DNA of 62,000 nt from Gnetum montanum (Eukaryota > Streptophyta > Gnetopsida > Gnetales > Gnetaceae), in the NCBI GenBank assembly GCA_015680685.1, contig MNCI01002042.1:580251-642250 (forward strand). The letters run 5' to 3'. The notes under the pieces are model-generated. The model was not told the DNA's origin and did not search any database. It saw only the letters and a list, made by a program, of their open reading frames with translations. Numbering within the stretch: position 1 is the first letter of the stretch; the number at the start of each line of letters is the position of its first letter. Of the stretch, positions 20,529 to 31,179 are shown piece by piece. The position numbers and the translations under genes were made by a program.

Positions 20529-22522
20529 GTCGTACAGGCTCAGCGTTGTGTTCTTTTGTTTGAGAGCCTGTCTAACTTGCGTAAATGCGTCGAGGAGGTC
20601 CTTCTCTCAGCTGGGTTGCTTGCATCCCTTGTCCTCTTCCATTCGTCCCAAGAGACGGATCTCTCGAGGTGGGACAGTGTTGGCTGAAGGGCTACTCTTT
20701 TCCTTGCCAAGAGGAGGTGACTGCGTTTCTGTGCCTTTATCTTGCTTCTGAGGCATAGACATGGGTGAAGAGGCCAAGGGCCTAGGCTTAGGGAAGCCGA
20801 GCATAAAATGGTCCTTTGTTGTGTGAAGGCCTGGTGTAGAGAGTTGGGGGAAAGGTAATACAACTTTGACTTAATAAAGTCGTTGACCGCTCCTTTGAAT
20901 ATCGCCAGCACATGTGAGTCCGCTATTGGCTCGCGGATCTCATTCAAAGTAGCGTTCCATCGCTGTATAAACTTTTGGATGGGCTCGAGCGGGTCTTATT
21001 TCATCCCCATGAGCTGATCCAGCGTGACTTTCAGCTTCAGGTTGTATTTGAAGCGGGTCACAAATTGGGTCAGCAGCTCTTCCAAGGTTGAGATGGAAGA
21101 GCGTGGGAGGGCTCGATACCAGTCCAAAGCTTTCCCTGTTAATGACATTGCAAAGACTCTGATAATCATATGTGGCCACTGTTGAAGTAATAAGGATTCA
21201 GATCGAAAGGTGACTAAGTGAGCGTTGGGATCCCCCTCCCCATTGTATTTGGTGAAATGAGGCAGAGACATCCCTGGCGGCAGTGACAGCATTGGCACCG
21301 CTGGACTAATCGGATCATCCTGATAAAAGTCCATGATCTGAATAGCATCAAATCCAGCGGCTTTGAGGCGTCAGACCTCCTCAGTGAGGGTCTGTATAAG
21401 CTGGAAGGCTTGGTCCAGACCCGTTGATGAAGGTGTCTGTGCAGAAGGCGCAGAAGGTTGGACTGGGAGGGCAACGCCAGGAAACGGAAACGCCGGGAGA
21501 GGCTGGTTGGCTGCTTGTGGGGCGGGGATCCCTGCAGGCGGAGGGGCCTATGAAGACCACCACCTGCTGGTTTACGACGAGGGGTTAGCCGCCACCTACT
21601 GCGTAGGATGAGAATAGATATACTGCGGAACCCCCTGTGGGACCTGTGTTGTGGGTGCAATAGAGGGTTGTGCACCATACAGTGCAGACCGGTTGTGTTA
21701 CACTGCAGGGTTGGCCCACGGAACGGCTGCAGGTTGTTGGATGTATGCTTGGGGCTGAACAGCTGTGGCGATCTGTTGAGTTGGAGGGGGCGGAAACATT
21801 TGCGCTGGGTGAGTTGTCGATACGGTGTAAGATTGTATCTGGGGGATGAAATGGGGCACGGTGGTCGCCGGGACCACCGCTGGAATGCTAAGTACCCGCG
21901 GTAACGGAACCGCCCCCACGTTATTGTGAGGCATTTGTACTTGCAACCCAGACGGCTGCGCGGTGGCCTGCGGAAGGACAGGAATGTGCGTCTGCGCGGT
22001 CATGGCTGGGTCAAGAGGGGTAGCCTCTCCGTTAAAAGGAAACAAAGGATTTACGTACGTGTGGGGGGTCAGAGTATGGAACGAATTTTTCGACTGGGCC
22101 GCAAATTCGTCCTCTTCCTCTTCCCCATGTTGGGGCTCCAAAGTAGCCCGTGAAGCCTGGCTTTTGGCCATGACCAACTGTGTTATAAGTTCGTGTTGGT
22201 GTTCGGTCAAGGGAATTATGTCGTAAGTTGTTGGCTTAAAATCATAGCCCCCTCGATGGACCACCTCAAAGTTTCGTTTCGCTTCGAGTTCGGCTCGGCT
22301 AAGGGCCAGCTTCGCCTGGATCTTAACGCATATAAAGTTGTATTCTTCAGGGGTTACGACCGTGAAGACGGGCTCTTTTCCCTGAAGTCGCAATGAACGG
22401 CGCAATGGCCCCTGAGATCCTGTTGCGCCAGGAGCTGGTCTTGTGACCGCGATAGGGTTCACAGATGTGGCACCCAAATCAGCAGGGACCATGGCGGTTG
22501 TGTTTGTGTAAAAGGAATCCAT
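20529..22522 (-). pseudogene. Tat gag
   Basis: The N-terminal 274-residue open part (22522-21698) is rich in Pro, Gln and Ala (MFPPPPTQQIATAVQPQ). The conserved gag core follows at 21334-20996: SLPHFTKYNGEGDPNAHLV, MSLTGKALDWYRALP, ELLTQFVTRFKYN. Later parts (20947-20540) read WNATLNEIREPI and then shift frame. I see no clear zinc knuckle. Four or more frame changes or stops separate the pieces. Gag forms the particle that packages element RNA. Confidence 0.8.
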
Positions 22523-22744
22523 TGATTAATAAGATTGAGAGTAACTGGTAACCGGATCTAAAAGAAATGGCTGGCAACAAAAAGCACAAATAGGCTTTCT
22601 ACCCTGTAGGATTTCAAAGAAATCGTCCTTGTGACCAATCTATACCACGCGATTGGCCGTAGACTTCCCTAGAGGTATTACGTCTACGGTTTAGGGTATG
22701 GATCACTACCAAGGTTACCCGAAATATTCGGATTGGAGCCTGAG

Positions 22745-22762
22745 GCCCTCCTTCTAGCGCCA
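22745..22762 (-). other. Primer binding site of the Tat element
   Basis: The minus strand reads TGGCGCTAGAAGGAGGGC, six bases after the 5' LTR end. The TGGCGC start fits a tRNA acceptor complement. I cannot name the tRNA with confidence. Confidence 0.55.
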
Positions 22763-22768
22763 GAAAAC

Positions 22769-24222
22769 TGTAACGACGGAAAATGTCGGCAACTGGAAAA
22801 TACCGATCAAATTCCGTGTACACAGTTTTAACCACGGATCCGTGCGAGGGCTATGCTAGGAAAACGAATCCGCGGCGCCCTGAACGGTCTTGTCGATCAG
22901 ACAGGGAGTTACTAATCAGTAAACCGATAAATATCTCGTGAAACGATCTGATTCGAGGAATCGCAAAACCAGGGGAAAACGATGTGGATGAATTGCAACG
23001 ATGATAACGTTAAACACGATAAGAGGAGGCTGACATAAGATAAACACGTAGTTTCAAGATCTACGCTTTGACTTGAGAAATGTATATCCTGTATATCTCG
23101 TTACACTGCGGAGACCCTGATTACCGGATGTAAAGCAAGCACAAAACAACAAGAAAACTGTCCAGACAGAAGTCTAATCTACCTCGAGAGGTAAAGCCAG
23201 GATGCAAGGAAGGTCAAGCTCTGACGTCTACCGATCAACTGTTTCTGACCAATAGAGTCTTCCCAGCAGAACGATTACTCCTGTCGTCGGTGCTCAAAGC
23301 GAACTGTGCTCTGTTTCTGCCGTAAGGTGATGCTGTCGACAATTGCCAAAGCGCTGCTCTCTGTATCTCTGCTCAAAGGTGATAAGTGCTCCAGTGCTCG
23401 GAAAAATGCCTTTGCTTCTCTGATTTGCCAACCTCTGTATCTTTGTCAACTGGGGTATTTATAGGCTGCGACGCTCCGTGGAAAAGGCGCAACCTTGATG
23501 ACGTGTGTCCCGAGTGTTTCGGGCACTGTTGGTTTGACCATTTTTACGTCAAACTTCATGACTACGCACAATACGCTCGTTCGCGTATTGTGCATGTGAA
23601 GAAGAGGTGCACGTTGGGCATGTCTCAACTGTCTTTGGGTTATATTACGCTCATTCACGCTGCGTTGCGTGCACGAGCGTAACATAACATGGAAACAATG
23701 GATTCAAGCTGTTTTACGCTCGCTTACGTGGCCGCGTGTAGTGAAGCATAAACAATGTCTAGTTGGGCGACACAATACACTGCGATACGCTACGTTGCGT
23801 GATGAGCGTATGATGGGCAATCGCACTTTCTTAGACTTTGCCTTTGATTGTTCTGGAGCTTATTACGCTGCCGTGCGTAACAGAGCGTAAACCTGTCCTT
23901 GAACAAAAGACTTAGCAAAATACACAAGAAGTCACATATCGCGCTGCTTAAGCTTCTCCTTATGCCGAAGCAACTATCCTTCTGATGCCGGACTATGTTT
24001 AAGCGAAATCACGCTAAGCGCCATTACACTACGTTGCGTAATATAGCATAAACAGAAAAAGCATAGAAAGATTAGGAATCTGCACAAGAAGTCGAGGACT
24101 CGATGCTATGCGCCCCTTGATGTTGCTCTGTCTTAGTCCCCCTTCTAGACTTCTGACATGTGCCCTTGCCTGAACTGCGAATCTTTGCCTGAGGCCGACT
24201 CGCGATTTTTCACGGTGTTTCA
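22769..24222 (-). repeat. Tat element 5' LTR (1454 bp)
   Basis: It has the same length and borders (TGTAAC to TTTCA) as 8457-9910. Minus-strand transcription would start just past the TATA box at 23456-23463. GCGTAA/TTACGC words cluster at about 23645-24040, upstream of that promoter on the minus strand. AAGTC follows at 24223-24227. Confidence 0.95.
23456..23463 (-). promoter_or_regulatory. TATA box of the Tat 5' LTR
   Basis: The minus strand reads CCTATAAATACCCC, a textbook plant core promoter. The same box is kept in the other LTR at 9144-9151. Confidence 0.75.
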
Positions 24223-24770
24223 AAGTCTTTCTTAATATGGGGGTATTGGACACCAAAAAAATATTAATAATAAGCAAACAAAATTCAAAGTACATCACAA
24301 GTCTTTCTTAATTTGACACCAAGAATATCATGAATAATTTACAATTTGCAAATTTAATCAATAACCTCAGTAGCACTTCATTCCGTACATGATAATGCAT
24401 AAACAATTTATGTGCTTTCTACTACTAATAAGGCATAGGTTATGTGATCATGTAACACAGCATGGATTGCATAAAAACTTATTCTATATGTTCAAAATAA
24501 TCCATAAATGGCATTTTACCCATGCTAAATCTTTTTTCATCATGCAATTACAACACAATAAAGCCACTCCTAAATCTTTTAGAAGTAGCTAACTCATGCA
24601 ATAGCAAAATAATAGTCATAGAAGCCTAGATGACTACATATTAAAATTACACGAAATATCCATACTTTATGTGCAATATTATATAAAAATGTTTTATGTC
24701 TAATAAATTTATGCATTTTGAATAACCCTTTTAAGGTATTTAAATCAAATTATAGAATCATCATCGAAAG

Positions 24771-24900
24771 GTTCAATGCTCATCCCACCAAGGCAAGGTC
24801 CTAGGAGGGCTAATGGATGAGCAAAAACCTATTACCTTTTGAGTAGCTACATCCAAGCTCGAACCTAGGTCTTACAACTTGAGAAACAAATCATGTCATC
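24771..24900 (-). repeat. tRNA-derived SINE-like copy 1
   Basis: The reverse complement shares a block with copies at 26424 and 29934: TTTCTCAAGT, a B-box-like GGTTCGAGCTTGG (24853-24865), GGTTTTTGCTCATC, then GTGGGATGAGCA. An RNA polymerase III B box near the 5' end followed by an unrelated body is the layout of tRNA-derived SINEs. Confidence 0.6.
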
Positions 24901-25619
24901 TTTGCCTTCTTTGTTTAGAATCATTATTCTCATACATTCTTATCCTAGTACAGGCCCTATGCTTGGAAGGCCTCTTCATATTCTAAGCCTACTCAACTTC
25001 AATAGGATTTCCTCCAAAGGAAAATCACAGAGCTACATTTTGTAGCTTCTTTTCTATGAAATTGTATAATACATGAGGGATCCTTTGAAATAAATCTTTA
25101 ATGGTCACATCATCTCTCTCTAATTGAGGAATAGATTGTACATTGTGTTTCCCTTTCTAACACTACTGTCAAACTTCCATTTTTCTGTTTAGATTAAGCT
25201 AGGCCTCATCAAGCATGTAGGGTCAAACAAATTTTTGTTAAGATAGTGTCATCTTGTAGCTAGAATGAAACTAGCCCTCTTCAATATGACTTGAACCATG
25301 GAAGAAGTTGCTATGTCCAGGTGTACCAATATGTTTCTATGCATGTCCCTCCATTAGAGTTGTTCATTTTGATGGAAGATGAAATTGAATTCACAATATA
25401 AAGGTTCCTATTAAACATATGTGATTCAAGTTAGCTGAGGTACTTACCAATCCTCATGCTCTTTATTTCTTTCAGTATTTTTGATAGGTGGTGAATTGCC
25501 CAACCTATGAGAAATAATTATTTCAACAATTAGTTTATGTGTGTCTTATTTAATACCATAATATCTTGAAAGATAAATCTTTAAAATCCTATAGTGATTA
25601 TGTACATTGCTAACTATTA

Positions 25620-25665
25620 CTAAACTACTAGCACCATCCCCAAAAATAATGCTAAATGATGAGCA
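25620..25665 (-). repeat. Possible Athila-type PBS/LTR border relic
   Basis: The phrase actagcaccatccccaaaa and the following atgatgagca resemble the leader-PBS-LTR border at 3720-3755. The expected LTR body to the right is not recognisable, so this is a weak call. Confidence 0.3.
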
Positions 25666-26423
25666 TTACGTAGGACTTCATGTTTCTTATATCTAACGTT
25701 GAGAAAAATAGTGCTGCTTTATAGATTTTTGAAACATTAGCCAAAGTTGCTACCGCTTTACACTCCTCTCTACGCTCAAGATGAGGGTTGAATGAAGAGG
25801 CTTTACTACCAAAGTTCAAAGATGGACATTTAGTATTTCAAGGTTTCATATGAACCGAATAGCCTCTTCCTTCTTATTAACTCTGTTCTACCAATATCAT
25901 CACAAAAGAACTAAAAAAACATGTTAGAACAAAAACTAGAGTAACCAAACAATAGCCTAAGGTAGTGATGTGGAACATGCTTAATGATTTATTATTTTTC
26001 ATAACTTAGATTACATTAGTTACGTACCTCTTTAACATTCATCTCCTCTCATTCTCCATCAATTCCATGGTTTATTTTAGTTAAATTTGAGTTTGCAAAT
26101 TTATGTTGGACTCATTTTTGCTCTTAAATTTAACCTAAAATAATTATAGTTTGACTACATGATACTCTCATCCTAGACCAAAGATAAGTACAACTCAATT
26201 AGTATTTGCCCTACTCACCTTAAAGTTTTGGTTTTGTGTTTTATTTTCATCATGACTTATGCTCTATTTTTAATTGGGAATAACTTTCAACTAAGCATCA
26301 ATGATACCATTTTTGGTGATCAACCTACTTTGTTTACTTCTTTTCTTTTTCTTTTTTCTTTTTTTCTTTTTGTTTGTATTTGAGGGTTCCTAGATTGCTT
26401 GTTCTAGGGACCATCATTTGGAG

Positions 26424-26577
26424 TGATGGTAAGGTACTCGTTTCTCAAGTGGAAGAGCTAGGTTCACAGTTGGGCACAAGCACTTGAAGAGGTTAGGTTT
26501 TTGCTCATCTACCAGCCCTCCTAAAATCTTGCTTAGTGGGATGAGCACTGTGACTCTAGGATCCTTATTTTTTTTTT
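26424..26577 (+). repeat. tRNA-derived SINE-like copy 2
   Basis: It reads TTTCTCAAGTGG, the B-box-like GGTTCACAGTTGGG (26461-26474), GGTTTTTGCTCATC, AGTGGGATGAGCACTGTG and ends in a run of T. It is collinear with copies 1 and 3 over about 130 bp. Confidence 0.6.
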
Positions 26578-26777
26578 AGTTTTTATTTTGGATTGCTTGT
26601 TCTCTATTCTATTTGAAATCTTTGATGTGTAATTATTTTCCAACATCAAGTGCATAGCTATGATCTCTATAGATGTTACTTTTCAATAATAGCTTCTTAA
26701 GTCGTGTGGATGAAATCCTAGTGATGTTGAGTAGGATCAAGCCTCCCAAGCATAGGGCCTCTACTAGGATGAGAACA

Positions 26778-26843
26778 GTGAAAACAATGATTCCAAAGAA
26801 AAAGGCAAAAAGTGAAAACAATGATTCCAAAGAAAAAGGCAAA
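26778..26843 (+). repeat. 33-bp tandem duplication
   Basis: The unit gtgaaaacaatgattccaaa plus gaaaaaggcaaaa is repeated twice head to tail with almost no change. No gene is evident around it. Confidence 0.8.
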
Positions 26844-27326
26844 AATGACATAAGTTGTAAGCCTTAAGCTTAAGCGGCGTCTTTAGAGCCACCTAAAAGA
26901 GGTTAAGCTTTCCTTTTACTAAAGTAATTGCTCGGATCATAAGGGGAGGCAAGTGAGGTCCTTGATATTGAAAGCAGCGTTGAAAAAGCAGAGTTCGTAA
27001 ACGCCCGGAGGCACATCCTCGCTAGAAATATCAGCAATGGAAATGTTAAAGATGCTCTGGTTTAAACCTTCAATGTCGTTGTGATGATTTTTTGTCTAAA
27101 TTCTTTTTTTACCCACTTCTGTTTTAGCAGCCAGAATTAATTTATCGAGCTAGCTTAGCTTGATGCTCCTTATCGTTAATATGTTTTCAAATATTTCATC
27201 TTCTATGCTGTTTAATCAACTCCATTTGGTGTATAGCCTTAGCTACGATTTTTGCCAGAGAATTCTGTAAACAACGTTACATGCCTGCAGACGTCCGGGA
27301 TTTGAAATGCTGGAGGCTTCAAAGGC

Positions 27327-29396
27327 ATGAAAGCAGCGTTCCGGATCTTATGCGAAGAGAAAGCTAGGCTGCTGAAGCTTCCAAATCATAATGCCAGACC
27401 TGTACATTTTTTTGCAGGCGAGAAAACGCAGAGAACAGACAGATTCCAAGTTCCGGAGCAGACGAATTCCTTGGATTGCAGAACTTACATTGGCCTTATC
27501 CGGCAATGCATCCTCGACAGATCCGTGCAATCAGCCAGAAAAGTGCATCAGCACATGCTGGCGAGTGGATTTCAACCAGATCTGTACATGGCCAACAACA
27601 TTCTCACAATGTACGCAAAATGCAGAGCCATGGAGGATGCGCGGAAGCTGTTCGACGAAATGCCTTGCAGGAATCTTGTTTCATGGAATGTCCTCGTTTC
27701 CGGCTATTCTCAGTCAGGGCAATGGCAGGATGCTCTTGAATTGTTTATCCTGATGCAGAGAAGCGGCATTAGGCCCGATTCCTTCAGCTTTGTCAGCCTT
27801 CTGAGGGCTTGCGCGGACTCGGATTGTGCAGAGATCTGTAACCAGGCTGCTGCGAGTGTTCTGAAATTTCCATTTGCAGTGGATTTGATTGTTGGGAACG
27901 CGCTGCTTGCTGTGCTGGCTAAATGCGGATCTACAGAGTTTGCATGGCAGGTGTTCGATATAATGCCGGAAGTAGATCAGGTTTCCTGGACGACTCTCAT
28001 TGCTGGTTTCGGCAAGGAAGAGCAGGCATTCATGGCTCTGCATCTATTTAGGCAAATGCAGGATCGACGATTCAGGCCTGATCATATCGCGCTTTCTAGC
28101 GTTCTGGTGCCCTGTGCCACGCTCGGTGATTTGAACTCGGGACGACAGATTCATGCGGCAATTATCAAATCTTGCCCAGATTCGAACGTCAATTCCCGGA
28201 CGAATCTCCTCAGAATGTATGCGAAATCGCGCTGCTTGGATGATGCGAGAAAGATTTTCGATGAAATGAGAAATCCGGATCTGATTTCGTGGAATTCCAT
28301 GATATCTGCACATGCGGAGAACGAGCAGAGTGAAGAAGCCCTTGAGCTTTTCGTGGAGATGCAGCGTTTGGGCCTGAAACCGACTCCTTTTAGTTACGGA
28401 AGCGTTCTTAGGGCTTGTTCTGCTGTTGCATCGATTGAATTAGGGCAGCAGATTCATGCCCGGGTTGTTGTGGGAGGATTCGAGGCCGATGCATTTGTGG
28501 GTGGTTTTCTGGCCGATATGTATGTTAAATCCGGTAGCATTGATGATGCAGATCTTGTGTTTGAAGGGCTGAACAAGGCAGATGTGGTTTCATGGAATGT
28601 GATGATTACAGGAAATGCGCAGCACGGGCAGTCCCAGAAAGCCCTGATTTTGTTCGATGAAATGCAGTCGGAAGGCGTGAAACCTAACAATATCACTTTT
28701 GCGGGAGTTCTTGCTGCTTGCGGTCATTTGGGTCTCAGAGCCGAAGGTTTCTCCTATTTTGAATCCATGATCCAGGATTATGGAATAAGACCCAGAATGG
28801 AACATTATGCCGGCATGGTTGAGCTGCTCGGTCGTACTGGACACCTGAAAGAGGCCCAGGATTTCATTGATCGGATGAATTTTGCACCCAATGCTATGAT
28901 ACTGGGATCTCTGCTCGGTGCTTGCAGAATTCATGGGAATAGGGAAATAGGGAAAATTACAGCAGAAAGGCTTGAACACACGAAGACTGCAAAAGTGCCT
29001 GAATGCAGCTGGATTGTTGTAGACCATCAGGTTCATAGTTTTCTTGTGGAAGATGGATCACATGATCAATCTGAAGAAATTTACGCTAAATTGAAGCAGC
29101 TGACTGTACAAATGTTGGAAGCTGGTTACGTGCCTGACACAAGTCATGATGTAGAAGAGGAGCAGAAGGAACATTCTATTCTTTTCCACTGCGAAAAGCT
29201 GGCTGTTTGTTTTGGTCTCATCAACATGCCTCAGGAAAAACCCATCACAGTATTTAGTAACCTCCGCATCTGTAGCGATTGCCACAGTGCTATTAAGGTC
29301 GTCTCCAAGATTGAAAACCGATACATTATTGTAAGGGATTGGAATCAATTTCATCACTTTAAGAATGGTCTGTGCTCATGTGGAGACTATTGGTAG
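27327..29396 (+). CDS. PPR protein, PLS class with DYW deaminase domain
   Basis: This intronless 689-residue protein is a predicted organellar RNA C-to-U editing factor. The first 40 residues are basic and Ser/acid-poor, fitting a mitochondrial or plastid targeting peptide. Residues about 50-545 are P-L-S type PPR repeats (NNILTMYAKC, ARKLFDEMPCRNLVSWNVL, WNSMISAHAENEQSEEAL). An E+ segment (PECSWIVVDHQVHSF) and the DYW domain end the protein in CSCGDYW. Zinc-site and catalytic residues are visible: H621-C-E623 (usually HSE) and C649-x2-C652. Between AERL (549) and EHTK (550) about 35 residues normally present in the E region are missing in frame. The ATG at 27327 is the first in frame. AATAAA follows at 29451. 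Confidence 0.93.
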   Translation: MKAAFRILCEEKARLLKLPNHNARPVHFFAGEKTQRTDRFQVPEQTNSLDCRTYIGLIRQCILDRSVQSARKVHQHMLASGFQPDLYMANNILTMYAKCRAMEDARKLFDEMPCRNLVSWNVLVSGYSQSGQWQDALELFILMQRSGIRPDSFSFVSLLRACADSDCAEICNQAAASVLKFPFAVDLIVGNALLAVLAKCGSTEFAWQVFDIMPEVDQVSWTTLIAGFGKEEQAFMALHLFRQMQDRRFRPDHIALSSVLVPCATLGDLNSGRQIHAAIIKSCPDSNVNSRTNLLRMYAKSRCLDDARKIFDEMRNPDLISWNSMISAHAENEQSEEALELFVEMQRLGLKPTPFSYGSVLRACSAVASIELGQQIHARVVVGGFEADAFVGGFLADMYVKSGSIDDADLVFEGLNKADVVSWNVMITGNAQHGQSQKALILFDEMQSEGVKPNNITFAGVLAACGHLGLRAEGFSYFESMIQDYGIRPRMEHYAGMVELLGRTGHLKEAQDFIDRMNFAPNAMILGSLLGACRIHGNREIGKITAERLEHTKTAKVPECSWIVVDHQVHSFLVEDGSHDQSEEIYAKLKQLTVQMLEAGYVPDTSHDVEEEQKEHSILFHCEKLAVCFGLINMPQEKPITVFSNLRICSDCHSAIKVVSKIENRYIIVRDWNQFHHFKNGLCSCGDYW

Positions 29397-29450
29397 CAAG
29401 TCAAAACATTTGCTGTAACTTGAATGGCTTGTTACATACCGAATGCTTTG

Positions 29451-29456
29451 AAATAA
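29451..29456 (+). terminator. Possible polyadenylation signal of the PPR gene
   Basis: AATAAA lies 55 bp after the stop codon, in an AT-rich stretch. The distance is reasonable for a plant 3' UTR. Confidence 0.45.
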
Positions 29457-29933
29457 ACAAGGAAATTTTGGGTGGAAATTTGATTTTCAAACTTGCCATT
29501 CTACTTTCACATGAGTCCACTCATTAGTCGCAAGGGTTAAGAATGGGTAGTCCACAACGTCTATTTTATGAATTGCTTGCGTCTTTCTTCAAACTAGGCA
29601 ATTGTGGTCCTAAGCTTGGATACAAAAGGAGCATGGTTAGCTTCAAGTTGGCAGCTGATTATAAAACCTTGTTAAAACCTTGTTAAATCTCATGGATGAA
29701 TTCTTTTCCAGTTCCCAAAGTTGCATAGTTTTACAGCCAAATCTCATGGATAAGTTCTTTTTCAGATTTTGCAAATACTAGGGCATTTCCTAAATACACA
29801 GCAGTCAAAGGGCAAGACCTTGCTTGATTGCTATCGAAAATGAGCAAAGGTTTTCCCATGTTGTGAAAAGTTGACAAGGTTTCCCATGTCATGGATGGAT
29901 GTGGATAAAGAAGCAAGTCTACATCCATCCCAA

Positions 29934-30065
29934 ATGGCAGGGTGCTCATTTCTCAAGTCAAAGACCTGGGTTTGAACTTGAGCACTATCACTCGAAGAGG
30001 TTAAGTTTTCGTTCATCTAGCAATCCTCTTGGGACCTCACTTAGTGGGATAAGCACTATGGCTTT
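29934..30065 (+). repeat. tRNA-derived SINE-like copy 3
   Basis: It begins TGGCAGGGTGCTCATTTCTC, with A-box-like character, has a B-box-like GGTTTGAACTTGAG (29969-29982), then GTTCATCTAGCAATCCTCTT and AGTGGGATAAGCACTATGGC. It is collinear with copies 1 and 2. A further piece of its 3' half is found at about 30160-30210. Confidence 0.65.
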
Positions 30066-30094
30066 GCTTTGCAAATATGAGCACCATGATTACA

Positions 30095-30620
30095 AGAGAT
30101 TATCCTTCTACATCATTGTACCATAAAAGCTACCAAAAGGAAGATCAAAGAAGGCACAGGAACCAATCCTCTCAGGATCCCACTTTGTAGCATGAGCACT
30201 ATGGCTCTAGGTGATGATCCTTCTATATCATTTTACTAGAAAAGCTATCAAAAGGAAGATCAAAGAAGGCATGGAATAAAAATGATCGAAGATAATTTAA
30301 AGAAAAAAATTAGAAATAAACAAAGTTCTAACTCTTCATAGAGGTGAATCAATGGTGAAAAAGAACTCACATGGCCAACCCCATTTTGTTGGGACCATGC
30401 AAATGATGATTCTTTTACATCACTATACCAAAAAAGTTACTATAAGAAATATCAAAGGTATGGGAAAAATCATCAAAAATGATTTGAAGAAAGAAATTAC
30501 AGATAAACAAAGATCTTACTCTTCATAGATGTGCATGGCAGAAGAAAACTCCTATAACTAATCCCATTTTGTTGGGACAAGGCTAAGATAATGATGTCTT
30601 ATCTTTCTCCATTCTCTTAC
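30095..30620 (+). repeat. Tandem repeat cluster, unit about 190 bp
   Basis: The starts near 30211, 30402 and 30590 repeat a unit that includes gatgatccttctatatcat, agatcaaagaaggcatgg, taaacaaagttctaactctt and ccccattttgttgggac. A shorter partial unit starts near 30095. Units differ by many point changes, so this is an old array. Confidence 0.7.
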
Positions 30621-30877
30621 TGTCTTATACACCAACTTCATCAACCAAGTATTTTACAAAATAACATAGGTATTTAAAAAGAGATGAAGCTGGGGGACAT
30701 GTAGTTTTCGGTTGGTATGTTGCACACATAGTATGGTGCTATAATAAAAGTCTCCGTACATCTTGTTGGATTGATTTGTGTTTTATCTGCAAAGCCATGG
30801 TCATCTGATTAGTAGGCTCTTGGAAAGTGCCATTGGATTTTATGCAAAGCCATGATCAATGACTATAGATTTGCATA

Positions 30878-31143
30878 TGTTGGAAACCGAAATTAGAATC
30901 CCATGATTGTGGGGATATTAGTCAAGGATGATAGCTATATTTTTTCCTCTTTTGTTTTTGATTAGCTTGTATTTTGGGATTTGATTGTTTCAATTTCCTA
31001 TTCTTTAGCAATCCTTTTCTGTAGGTGATTAGTTTTCCAAGAAGAGAGATTTCAATTTCTTCTCTTTTGATTATAAAAGGTGTTATACTCTCAACTGTGA
31101 TGAATTAGAGAAACAATTATTTTCTCCTCTCCCTCTGGTTTTA
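30878..31143 (+). repeat. Copia 5' LTR
   Basis: It starts TGTTGG and abuts the PBS TGGTATCAGAGC. A TATAAAAG box is at 31072-31079. The last base pair is TA instead of the CA found in the 3' LTR. The 3' copy has small internal duplications around ggatttgattgtttcagttt that are absent here. Confidence 0.9.
31072..31079 (+). promoter_or_regulatory. TATA box of the copia 5' LTR
   Basis: TATAAAAG lies about 70 bp before the LTR end and is conserved in the 3' LTR at 59095-59102, supporting a core promoter. Confidence 0.55.
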
Positions 31144-31155
31144 TGGTATCAGAGC
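31144..31155 (+). other. Primer binding site, initiator-Met tRNA
   Basis: TGGTATCAGAGC lies directly at the LTR end, the exact core used by most plant copia elements. Confidence 0.9.
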
Positions 31156-31179
31156 TGAACTATCCATCGGCATAGTTTT

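Larger units (their letters stand above)
8457..24222 (-). mobile_element. Complete Tat-lineage Ty3/gypsy element with antisense cassette
   Basis: Two 1454-bp LTRs flank a 12.9-kb interior, and the 5-bp duplication AAGTC lies at 8452-8456 and 24223-24227. On the minus strand the order is PBS, gag, protease, long gap, RT, RNase H, second RNase H, integrase, spacer, polypurine tract. Two RNase H domains are a hallmark of the Tat lineage. The LTRs are equal in length and differ mainly by transitions, so this is the youngest clearly dated element here. The long protease-RT gap holds an opposite-strand multi-exon cassette. Confidence 0.92.
24228..27326. other. AT-rich intergenic region before the PPR gene
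   Basis: It holds two SINE-like copies (24771-24900, 26424-26577), a pyrimidine tract (about 26336-26375), a short duplication (26778-26843) and perhaps a very old Athila-type trace near 25630. A 26-codon open piece at about 26990-27068 lies upstream of the PPR start, but I cannot call it a gene. Nothing else coding is visible. Confidence 0.5.
29397..30877. other. Repeat-rich intergenic region between PPR gene and copia element
   Basis: It contains the presumed PPR 3' UTR, a SINE-like copy (29934-30065) and a tandem cluster (30095-30620). A phrase around catggat(a/g)a(a/g)ttctttt is repeated at 29690 and 29747. I see no gene. Confidence 0.5.

Noticed and set aside
26990-27068. Possible upstream exon of the PPR gene (EFVNARRHILARNISNGNV)
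   Set aside because: Only 26 codons, no splice signals in proper phase, and the PPR gene already has a good start and targeting region.
29853-30065. tRNA gene suggested by B-box-like sequence in SINE copy 3
   Set aside because: No cloverleaf can be drawn: acceptor stem and anticodon arm are missing. A SINE head explains it better.
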